Shown: piece after piece, positions 1 to 10,255 of the stretch
Layout of the letters: every line of letters starts with the position of its first letter
How positions within the stretch are numbered: the stretch's first letter is position 1
Assembly: GCA_014925825.1 (NCBI GenBank)
Contig: JACGCK010000009.1
Span: forward strand, 124,001 to 188,000
DNA length: 64,000 nt
Source of the DNA: Pholiota molesta
Taxonomy: Eukaryota > Basidiomycota > Agaricomycetes > Agaricales > Strophariaceae
Reading direction: 5' to 3'
Program-made: the position numbers and the translations under genes
The notes under the pieces: generated by a model
The model's input: the letters and a program-made list of their open reading frames with translations, nothing else
What the model was told of the DNA's origin: nothing
Databases searched by the model: none

Positions 1-243
1 GGAAAAGTAAGTATGGTACCGGGGAAAAACAAGGAATTACTAGGAATACGAAAACAGGGGTAGGGCCAATGGTTCAGTGTATGTACGCCGTTGATACAAC
101 CTCCTGGGTATGATGGGACACAAATGAATGACGAGTGAGGGAAAAGGCAACAATGACTGTGGTGTGACAAGACCGAAGAACGAAATGATAAAGAAGACCT
201 AAAGGAACAGAGAAACAACCAAGCGAGTGTGTCTAGCAGAAGA

Positions 244-3200
244 TCAAGCATCTTCTGGTGTTGTAAAAATCATGGGCGAAAGCGGTGGAAGGTCTCCACC
301 AGCTACTGCTTCCAACTCGGAAAAAGGAGGTAGGATATTAGATGATGGTATTCGATCGCTTGTTGGTGGTGGCGGTAGTGGTGGTGGAGGTAATGGAGGC
401 TGTATAGAGTCATTAGGGGTCAGATTATCCATATGGTCCTATGTGTAACTCACCACTTTGAACATAGGGTTTATAGCCGACTTGGCCGACTTGGGTGTAT
501 GTCCTGAACTAGGTGGGTACCCATACGAACTTGGGGGTTGGCCGTATGGACTTGGGGGAAGAGAAGGTAGATGGCTATTCAAATCCAATGGACTATGAGG
601 ACCATTGTGGTTTGGATGGTATCCCGGAGATAGGGATGCATAAGGGGGGGATTGGGTGCGCGATAGAAGGTCTTCCTTATGATGTTGCGGAACTTGGATC
701 CATTGAGGCGAGGGCGACAGGGAAGGAGACATGGTTGGGGAGAGTGATAGCAGTTCTAGAGGTGGGGGTGATATGCTGCCTGATAGGTGTGATGTGACGG
801 AGGCTTGTGTGCGGAAATCGTGCGCCAGCTGGCCTTCCAGAGAAAATGAATTGGAGGAGCGTGCAGAGGGAGGAAAATCATCAAATGATGTTCGCAAGGA
901 CGATCTTGATGTCATTCTGCTCATGTTGTACAGACTTGGTCGATTCCGCAATCGAGAAGGTCCTGGATCGCTGTCAACGGTGGCGAAGGATATTGAAGAC
1001 ATGCGACTGAGGCTATGAACGTCTGACGACGACATTGAATGGTCGTCATCGTACTCCCGACGGCGAACCTTAGTGATACGCTCTGAGGGTCCTCTCCACT
1101 CTCGTTCTCGGTCGCGCTCCAATTGAGAAAGATGAGTGTCATGCGGCATCAAAAATTGCCCTGCAGCGGCACCAATGGTGCTCGATTTCGTGGCATTAGC
1201 ACCGTTATTTTGTTCGCGTCTCACAGGACCACTTGAAGGTTGTTTTCCCTTAGATTCCATAACATCCAAGCGTTGCTCAGGGCCAGGAGCCCATTCGATA
1301 TCGTCACCGACTTTGTTCTGCAAGTAACGATAACGTTTGTCCATAACTGCCCTGCCATTTCGCGTTGAGTCTTCTGAGCCAATCTGTGTTTCTCGAGTTC
1401 GGCTTCGCGGTGCAGACGTTGAGCTTCTTTCTTGTTCAAACTTGACATCTTCTTGGCGTCACGTGCCTCTTGAATCGCTTCGCGAACAGGCGAGGTGTCC
1501 CGTAAGGATCTGCTGTCAGTGCTGGAAGACTGGGTCCGTTTTCTTGATGTGAAGTTCACAGCAGGACTGGCTTCATCCACAGGCGGAAGAGTGTATGATG
1601 GGATTTGTCTCCCCCGAACATAGACAGCCATCCATTCTTGCCAAATGGTCCCCGTTTTCCCCCAGATTTGTGCGTCTGTGCATGGGTATTGGTGCTGTCT
1701 GGCACAGGTTCTGGGAGCCGCGGAGGATCCTGAGCCATGGGAGAGTCAAGAACTTCGGTAACATGCCCGTTGACATGTTGAGATGGATGTGATTGATCGT
1801 GCGGAGAAACAACATCCATTGCATAATCGGCCTGCGAATCAGACCAAGTTCCGTGTGGTGGAGGAGGATGCCGATAGTCATTATGCGCAACAATAGTCGG
1901 AGTGTAATGGGACTGGGGCGCGGGAATAGGATATGGTATATGGGGGGTAATAGAAGCATTTGGATATTGCTGTGGATTGTGTAAATTCTGAGCAGAATGC
2001 GAATGTGATGTGGGAACGATATGAGGCGGAGATACTAATGTTGGATGAGAATGGGATCCGTTGACGTATGATGCCGTAGGTGGAATGGAGGATTGAGAGG
2101 TCGAGACTTGTAAGCCAGATGGGAATGGGATATTATTGCGAGGCAAGGTCTCTTGCAAATATGGGTGCACGAGACATTGGCGGCTGGTCAACCGTTGGTC
2201 AGGGTCGTATCTCAAAAGATCTCGAATGCAGTCAATCAATGATCTCGGAACTTTCTCCTCGTCAAACAGGGCGTAGAAATCCTTGGGAACATGCTAGAAT
2301 TATCTATCAGAACGAGTGCATATATGGTCTGCAATAAATGCGTACCTTCGGAAATTCAAAACCCATAGATGAAGCAAGGTTCGTTCCTTTAAACCAAGGA
2401 CCTCCACCAATTTGTATCCCATCGGCATCAAAGCCGTAACTATCTGAAGGATCCCCGAGAATTTCACAGATCTTCTTTACCTGGTCCGCCTGGTCTTGCC
2501 CCGGGAAAAGTGGCTTCAGGTTGACCAGCTCCGCCATGATAGTACCAAACGCCCACATGTCAACGGGATTGGAATAGTCGCGACTAAATAACAGCACCTC
2601 TGGAGCGCGATACCATCGAGTTGACACATATGCAGTGTATGGAGGAGAGCTATTCGTCTCTCTTGCCAGACCGAAGTCAGCCAACTTGATTATGGCAATA
2701 ACATCCTTCTCCTTCGGCGCGTTGGGAGGAGCATGAGGAAAGACAGGCGTATAATCGAAGATGCCGGTGGTTGTGACCAACACGTTTTCTGGCTTCATGT
2801 CACGATGGAAGTAGCCGTTGGCATGAATGTGGTCAAGGCCGAGGACGATTTGGCGGAAAATGGAGGATACAAGACCGCCAGCAAGAGAACGGCCTTTGCG
2901 AGTTTTGATGAGATGGTAGAGGTTGCCCTCCATGGACTCGAATACGAAATAGAGCTCTTTCGTGTCTGGGAGGACGAAGAAATCGTACAAGGGAATGATG
3001 TTTGGATGAAAGGGAATGGCACGCAGAGACTTTGGGAATGAGGAGCAGCTGGTGAGACGGATAGAGGAGGCAAAAGCCACAGCAACGCACCTCGAGCTCC
3101 TTGTTGTTTTTGCACTCGTCCCAGCCTCCTTCCCATCTCTTCTTCATGAGCTTCACTGCTACCAGTCTCTTTCCTGCATACTGGGGTCGTGCACTTGCGC

Positions 3201-3534
3201 CGCACTGCATGGGCGACAGCGGCGTGCCCGGCGGGAGAGCTCCATGCCAATCGCAGAGCCATACGGTGCCGAAGGAGCCGTTCCCGAGCACCTTGATGGG
3301 GGTGTAGGAGCGCGTCGAAGCTAGATAGAGGCGGTGAGAGGGGCAGCGGGGGAGGGCGGGGAACATACTGGTGTGGGCGTCGCCGACGACGAGACGATTG
3401 TTGTGGATGGCGACGCTGGGGATGCCGACGACGGTGACGGTGTTGGGCGGGGGTGCGGGGATGCGGGGCTGTGTGTGGCCATCTGGGGGGGTGAGGGTGG
3501 GGTTGTTGGGGACGGGGAGGGGCCTACCTTGCAT
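244..3534 (-). CDS. Ime2/MAK/Crk1-like (RCK family) serine/threonine protein kinase
   Basis: This is a CMGC-group kinase of the RCK/MAK type, the family of yeast Ime2 and Ustilago Crk1, which act in meiosis, morphogenesis and mating signalling. Exons are 3534-3091, 3029-2346, 2293-454 and 399-244. The kinase domain shows the glycine loop (LGNGSFGTV), VAVK lysine, HRDMKPEN catalytic loop, DFG and APE motifs. The activation loop reads T-A-Y rather than the usual T-E/D-Y. A long low-complexity Ser/Pro/His-rich tail follows, and the last exon is proline-rich. Two reading-frame breaks lie in the tail, near 1588 and 1352. Each is repaired by one base, and the summed exon length then becomes 3126, divisible by three (1041 residues). 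The gene lies head-to-tail downstream of PRPP synthetase. The family assignment is firm; the biological role is inferred. Confidence 0.9.
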
Positions 3535-3714
3535 TTGGCCGGCGGTGATGAGGGAAGGTCAGGAGGACATAGAAATAAAGATACGGAGGGCGTTAGCAGC
3601 AAAAAAGAAGACCTCCGAGTAGCAGCGTCGCTTCAGTCCCAATCCGGCAATTCGCACTCCAATCGTCTGGGCCAGATCTATCCGTGACTTTCGTACATCA
3701 AATACATGTTCTGT

Positions 3715-5027
3715 CTAATACGGAACCTCGTGGAACAGCTTCGACACACTCTCCCCGTAGTGGCTCCGTCGTATCACTTCCCCAAGCACCTTCCCAATGT
3801 CTATCACCTCTATCTTCTTGCACCGCACCTGGTTCCCGTTCTGCGGCAACGTGTTCGTCACGATCAGCTTCTCCAGGCTGCTCTTCTCAATCGTCTCCAA
3901 CGCGTTGCCACTCAGAATTCCGTGCGTCACAAACCCAAACACCTTCGTCGCCCCCGCCTCGCTCAAATGAGATGCCGCCAGGCAGAGCGTGCCGCATGTA
4001 TCTGCCATGTCGTCCACCAGGATCGCAATTTTGTCTCGTACGTTTCCTACCAGCACCATCCGTGAGACTTCATTAGCCTTTTTGCGTTCTTTGTGAAACA
4101 GTGCAAATTCGACCCCAAGCCGGTCAGCTATTGATGTTGCTCTGCCGAATTGTTAGCTGCGTTGCCAACTCCACCGCACGTCGCTTACCGTTTAGCACCT
4201 CCTGCGTCGGGCGACACAATTACCACATCGTCCACGTTAAAGTGCGTCCTAATGTACAAGATTGCCGATGGCTCTGCGTAGAGCTGCGTGAAATTTAAGC
4301 TGTGTATCGAGGATGAAAAGGTGTAGGTTCCCTTACACTGATGGGTCGTTATTTAATTAAAAACTAGCACGCAAAGCAACCATAAGCGACTTACTTGTCT
4401 ACGGGTACATCAAAGAAACCCTGAATTTGCGAGGCATGGAGGTCCATGGTCTGATTAAATCGTGAGCAAGGAGCATTGGTCATAAAACGTTAACGTCCTT
4501 CACTCACAATGACATGATCACATCCAGCCTTCTGGATCATGTTCGCAACAAGCTTAGCAGTAATAGGCGCCCGGCTTTTGTCTTTTTTGTCCTGGCGTGC
4601 GTATGGAAAGAGAGGGATGACAGCCGTAATCCGTTTAGCGCTCGCGATTTTACATGCATGGATCATGATACAGAGCTCCATGAGAGCGGTGTTCACAGCC
4701 CCGCAGCCGGTATTGATGATGTACACATCGTCCTCTCGCACTGACTCTGCGATTGTAACATTCGTCTCGCCGATACCACTTCGAGTGATTTCAGCTTTCG
4801 AGAGGGGCAAACCAATGCTGCAGCATGGGGTCAATGAATGTTGCATTCAAGAACTGGAAGGCATGGCGGGGTGGGATAGAGAAGAGAGGTACCGTCGTGC
4901 AATGATCTCGGCAAGTTCGGGATGGCTCGTTCCTACAAAAGTGAAGACGCTTTGAGTTCAAATGTTGGGGGGTTCCTCTGAGAACAGTCGCACCCGAAAA
5001 GATTTTAATCCCGCTTCCGTTCAACAT
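3715..5027 (-). CDS. PRS: Ribose-phosphate pyrophosphokinase (PRPP synthetase)
   Basis: The enzyme makes PRPP from ribose 5-phosphate and ATP, feeding purine, pyrimidine, histidine and tryptophan synthesis in the cytosol. Six exons (5027-4994, 4932-4893, 4817-4508, 4450-4395, 4299-4189, 4141-3715) add to 978 bases, an intact 325-residue protein, the usual length. Visible signatures are the N-terminal [13 protein letters not shown], the ATP-site loop [12 protein letters not shown], the [13 protein letters not shown] metal-site segment and the PRPP-binding loop [11 protein letters not shown]. Two oddities: the segment usually reading FSNGET is SGIGET here, and the best splice acceptor adds a short insert (NFTQ region) just before LYAEPS. 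Which fungal PRS paralogue this is cannot be told from sequence alone. Confidence 0.95.
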
Positions 5028-6369
5028 ATCTTTCGTTAGTGGCGGTGTGCAATGTCCGTGAAGATTCTAGATAGACAAAAGAGAAAGAGAAGCCGTTTGA
5101 AGGATCTGGAGGAGACGGGCGCTGAATGGCAGATGAGAGGTATGTTTACAGTTTGACGATAAGATTTTCCTGAAATCCACTGCATCACAGACTCACACAG
5201 AATGGCTCGTGACACATAACCGGTCACTCTCTGCCATCCGGCAGGCTCCGGCAGGTAGCCGGTCCAATCACATCCGCTCCTTCCAGTGCCTAAACAAGCC
5301 CGCTATCCGGTGTATTTGCTTTGTCTACTCCATTGAATTCTATCGGAATGAAATAAAATATCGTATGTATTGAATGCTGTCTATTGTTTGACATCGGAGA
5401 TGTGTTCTTGGAGGCCATCATGATGCATCCGCCGCTGCCAGTTTCACCATCAACGCGACTTTTGATCATGATGCATGATGACTTATGTATGTATTGATTC
5501 AAAAGGCAGACAATGCGAAGCAATCAGTCAGTGCGCGGGGTTTTTGTTATATAGAAGAAATATCTTGGAAATATTTGTTAGTTGCTTCCACAATTCAATT
5601 AGAGTCTTTGGATTCATGAATTTACGGATATGTATTTCTTTTTTGACTTCAGTGCAATCCTTTAAAACACCTTCATCGCTTTTAACATTAAATCCAATGC
5701 CCATCGATTCGGCTCCGAAACAATTATGTACTTAACCTGGATCATACATACTTATGTATGGGTACGGATCGGACAAGCGGATACTGCAGCCGATATGCAG
5801 ATAATGTAGAGCCTTTAGCGAAGCATATCATCTACCCATCTTTAATGCATTATGCATCGGAAAGTTTTTTCTTAACGGTTTGATAAAAATTCTCAGAAAA
5901 AGGATTAACGCTTGGATGATTTCCAAAGGACATACTGATTTCATGCACATAGTGTCAGGGCTTGCCACCAAGAAGCAGGCTCAAGTCGGACAAGTGGATT
6001 TTGGACATATTCACATCCATGCCCACATGAACCAGGTTTTTCTTTCTTTCCATTATCTGTATATTTTGCAAATATACTAACAATACAAAGCTACTACAGC
6101 ACATGCATATAAAACACCAAATGGATGACACCAGGCAAGAAGATAAGGAAGGAATGATTTGAGTCAAGAAAAAGAGAGCGATAAGGGGCATCTCCGTGAA
6201 CCTAAATAGTATGTATTATTATAATATGACATAGGCGATGCGAAAGAGTGACGATAAAGTGCAAGAGAGTGATAAAGGACTCGATTATAGTATGGAAACT
6301 CAACAATTTCCTTCGGCCAGGTCGATGTGTCATACGATATAACAATGGAATAGCGATGGAACCAGAATC
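5028..6369. other. Gene-poor intergenic region upstream of PRS
   Basis: This 1.3 kb between the PRS start codon and the DCP2 stop codon is AT-rich with only short open frames that look like nothing known. It should hold the PRS promoter and the DCP2 3' end. Around 5420-5490 there are several short repeats of ATGATGCAT and TTATGTATGTA type. No tRNA or transposon end was seen. Confidence 0.6.
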
Positions 6370-8943
6370 TCACTGATGGATTGGTGCAGGGACAGAGGGC
6401 TGGCTTGGTCGCCCGTTTAGAATAGACAAGAGAGACAAGGATGTGGGATTTTGGGAAGGCGGGGAGACCATGTTCAAAGCAGCGTTTGCATTGGGAATAG
6501 GGTGGGGGGTAGGATAAGTTCGGAAGCCGGTGGATGATGGCAAAAGTGGATGTAAGGTGTTGTTGGGGAACGAAGTGAATCCATGCATGGGAGGCACAAA
6601 TTGCGGATTAAGCTGAGGTGGATAGAGTTGTGCACCGCCATTCAATATCGGAGCTCCCAATTGCTCATGGATAAACTGTGGATTCATTTGGTAACCCGGA
6701 CTAATAGGACCACCGCGAGCGTTGTTCATTGTCGCCAGAAGGTGATTTTGGTTGATATTCACGCTTCCGGTAGGATTATGCATCGGGGGCCGATGGAAAG
6801 CTTGACTGGTTCGTGACCTGACTTGAAATGGATCGTGATAACCAGCTCCAAGATTATCCAAAGGCTGACGAGGATGGAAGCCTGCTGCGCTTGCAGGAGG
6901 TGCAGGATGAATTGATGAATACAGGACACCGACATCACGAAGGTTGTTTGGTATGGCTGGAGGGGCAACCGAAAGTGGCGGCAGATATGGTCCAGCCACC
7001 GGCCCTCGACTGACCATAGCGGCTCGAGCCGCTATGATTGGAGCTAACTTCTCGGATTCATTGGCAACAGACTCCAATAAAGACAATTGTTGCAATCGTT
7101 TAGCTGAGGTAGGAACTGCTGTTGCGCGAGATAAATATGGAGAGATGTCGGCGGTTGATGAAGATCTTCGAGAGGTTGGCGAAGTAGGAGATACAGCAGA
7201 AGGCGAGACTGTAGAAGCTGTGGTAGAAGGTGGCAGAGGTGGAACAACACAGGAGGGAACAACAGAAGGTCCGACAGGAGAAGAGGCGACAAAAGGTATT
7301 TTAGTATGGATCGGGCTGGGAATACGCTGGTCGGCATGGGTGGTGGATCCGTTCACCGTTGGTCGTGCTATGGTAGGTGGAGCAACAGGCAATGAAGTAG
7401 AAGAGTCGGGATGGGGTTGGGAGGGGTTTAAGTTTGATGGATCCGAAGATTGGCTGTAATTCGGAGGGACAGAAGAAGACCAATCCGGTTGTTCTGTGGC
7501 ATGTGCGATAATAGGTGAATCTCCAGAAGTATCGGAAGGTGGAGGGGGTGAAGGACGCCCACGAATTGTTTCCGTGTCTGCGTGATTAGATACATCCTGA
7601 GGTCTATTATCGACTGATGTTGTGGCAGACATGGTCAAGGAAGAGAGTAATCGGGTCATGTGGGGATCCATGACAGGGATATGGGCATTAGTCGGGGTGG
7701 ATTGCGACTGTGAGGAAGAAATTTGTAGGGTATGTCTGTCAGATTGCGGTTCAGGATTAGGATAGTGTTTCGGGTCATGAGAACTGGTTGTTTGAGTTGT
7801 AGATGATATTTGAGTTGCAGGTGGGTGGGTTTTCTTTTGCTTGGCGAGCTTACGCTGGTTACGAGGTTTTCGTTGGTTTATGTACGCCTTTAAACCTCTG
7901 ATAAGATCATACATTAGCTAAGCTTAGCTGAGAAGCATATGAATCTTACGATATGAATGGTGAAATCAAGTAAAATCTACCCGGTGGATTCTTATTTCTC
8001 TTCCAAGTAGGAAGATCGGACAACTTGAACCATTCAATTTTCTGAGAATATGGCAATGAGCGATGATAAACGGACATGATAAAAAGACACATACACTAAT
8101 TTCTTTGCGTGTTTTAGTCTTGAAAGGAAAATCTTCAGATATGCCAGGCACAATATATAGCGAGATCTTTTGCTCCTTGATCGACAATTCGATGACATCC
8201 TTAGGATCTAATTGGCCCGCTAGATTGTATCCCGTTTCTTCGAGTACCTGGACTACATGAGAATGAGTCTTTAGATTTTTCAAGCAGAGCTTACCTCTCG
8301 TATTGCACATGTTGGAGGAGGTTCTGTTTCGTTGATTTTGCCTTTGGGAAATCCCCATCCAGACGATGCCTTCCATCCTTTGACAAGGACGCACTGTCAT
8401 CTGGTGTCAGCTACCCGCGAAATAGAAAAAAGTAGGTAAAATACCTTATCCATGGCATCGTTCAACATGATTGCTCCGCAGACAGGGACTCTCGTCTTGT
8501 ATTGCATGAAGTCGTTAAATGTTTGCTCGTGAGAATCACTCCACTGATGTAGAAGCGGGCAGGCGTGGAAGAGCATCTCAGAGAACTTCTTTAAAGGCAA
8601 GGAAGGCAGTTTATTGTTTTGTTCGCGAACGAAATCTTCGTAAAACCAGTGGCTAAATGGACTATGGTTAATGCGATATATGATTTCATGTATATAGACG
8701 TACGCTTGTTCAACCTGAAAGCACACACGCTCTAGAGATGCGAGTTCATGATCTGGAAGATTGAGAATGAATCGACTGATGAAAGGAATTTTATATGATA
8801 GTCAATTTTATGCAAATTGAAAGAATAGAATATGCGCACCTTGACAGATCTTCAAGCACCTCGTCTTTAGTGGCATCTTTATAGGAGAAGGAATGGGTTG
8901 GTTCTGCAGACGAAATTTCTGGCGACGATGATGATGAGGCCAT
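6370..8943 (-). CDS. DCP2: mRNA-decapping enzyme subunit 2 (Dcp2)
   Basis: This is the catalytic subunit of the decapping complex, which removes m7GDP from mRNA 5' ends in the cytoplasm and P-bodies. Seven exons (8943-8840, 8775-8704, 8652-8445, 8393-8295, 8247-8095, 8041-7950, 7897-6370) total 2256 bases, an intact 751-residue protein. It has the N-terminal Dcp1-binding helical domain ([40 protein letters not shown]) and then the Nudix domain. The full Nudix box runs from the GK of GWGFPKGK to REVLEETGY. Box B ([18 protein letters not shown]) follows. The last 500 residues are a low-complexity Ser/Thr/Pro/Gln-rich tail, as expected for fungal Dcp2. The second intron (8653-8703) is 51 bases, in frame and stop-free; splicing it restores the family motif EQAHWFYEDF. 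It is divergent from the MYND gene. Confidence 0.95.
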
Positions 8944-9146
8944 ATGCAGGACAAAATAAAGGGAGTGGTTGGGCAGAAAGATGGTCTGTGCCAACTGTGG
9001 TTGACTATATAACAAGGAGAGTTGGTAGTGGTGGTAGTGGAAAGAGTGCAAATCTGGGAAACTGACTGGAATGACATGACTGACGTAATCAAGGATATGG
9101 ACAGCCACTGAGCCACCGTTGTTTGTCCAATTCTTGTTTCATAGCC
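8944..9146. promoter_or_regulatory. Bidirectional promoter interval, DCP2 / MYND protein
   Basis: Only 203 bases separate the two outward-facing start codons, so both genes probably share control sequences. No specific site is claimed. Confidence 0.5.
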
Positions 9147-9889
9147 ATGTCTATCCACTTGGATGCTACCGTGAATCCTTCCAAAGCTGCAGCGGAGGCT
9201 GTTATGATTGGCACACAGTTCAACAATGAGGCTCTGGCTGCTGAACGTTCCGGTGATCTCTCCAAAGCAGAAAGCCTGCACTTGCAAGCCGTCGCAATCA
9301 AAGAACGCGGTCTAGGACTTGACCATGTAACCACCGCTTTGTCATATAATGCTCTTGGCGAGCTGTACTTGAAGCAAAAGAAAGTTGAAGATGCTGAGAA
9401 GTACCTCAATAAAGCAGTTTCAATCCGGAATCGCAAGGGTCCCGCATTCGATGCTGCAGTTTCACGCGAAAATCTCGCGCAACTACATGAATTACGAGGC
9501 GATTTTACTAAAGCGAAGGAGACACGCCTCACAGGAGCACCTGATAACCTTGCTTGTTCTAATTATCAGGTATACATATTTTTTAACCTCCTTTTGCTTG
9601 TCACTTGCTGACCAGCTGCTTATTGCTGCATCTATGGGATAGTGTACGGGCCAGCTATTCAATTTGAGCCAGCTAAAGTTATGTGGTCGATGCAAGGTAC
9701 ATAATCCTGTCCAAACCACTGTCGTTTTCTTTCTGACCCTTTCCATCAGTCAGCATATTATTGTTCATCCGAATGCCAGGTAGGTTCAATTTTGGCCCAT
9801 ATGTGATTCCGCTTGCTGCTCATACTCCTTGTTCGTGACAGGCGAATGATTGGAAGAAACGCCATAAACCATTGTGCAAAAGCGGTTGA
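9147..9889 (+). CDS. Small TPR and MYND zinc-finger protein
   Basis: Four exons (9147-9569, 9643-9696, 9750-9779, 9842-9889) add to 555 bases, an intact 184-residue protein. Residues about 20-125 form a tetratricopeptide-type helical repeat (GDLSKAESLHLQAVAIKERG, ALSYNALGELYLKQKKVEDA and a third unit). The C-terminal 45 residues are a MYND zinc finger: LKLCGRCK, SAYYCSSECQANDW and HKPLCK. The first zinc pair is spaced Cys-x4-Cys, wider than the usual Cys-x2-Cys. MYND fingers are protein-binding modules, so a scaffold or adaptor role is likely, but no specific function can be given. The second in-frame ATG was taken as the start; an upstream one at 9123 is possible. Confidence 0.88.
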
Positions 9890-10255
9890 GATCGCAGAAA
9901 GCAGATTCTGTTGCTAGTGTGATACTGTCATCGGCGATCGCCTACATGCCGTGTTTAACTTGGTGGAGGATCCATAGAACACATTACTTTTTTTCAAAGA
10001 CACTAGGGAATGTTTGCTTAAATAAATGATATTCTATGGCCTATACTATTAAGAGGAGTTGTCAAATGTGGAGATACAACCTATGGCAGGAGACAATGTT
10101 GAATAAAAGTCAGACACAGAAGTTGTAGGCCAGTCCAAAGCGTCGTAGTGGGCTCTGCCGGACCTTGCGAAAGTGCATGAATGACGATTAATGCAAAGTG
10201 AAATAAATAAATAAAATGTTATGCCAAATGATATCAAACTGTCATGCATCATCAC
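9890..10255. other. Intergenic, convergent 3' ends
   Basis: The MYND gene and INCENP converge here. The stretch is AT-rich, with an AATAAA-like motif near 10020, and no gene is visible. Confidence 0.5.

Noticed and set aside
1561..1625. A 59-base intron in the kinase tail instead of a frameshift
   Set aside because: The donor would be the weak GTCTAT and splicing would remove the sequence leading to PPVDE; a one-base loss keeps both sides and fits the pattern elsewhere.
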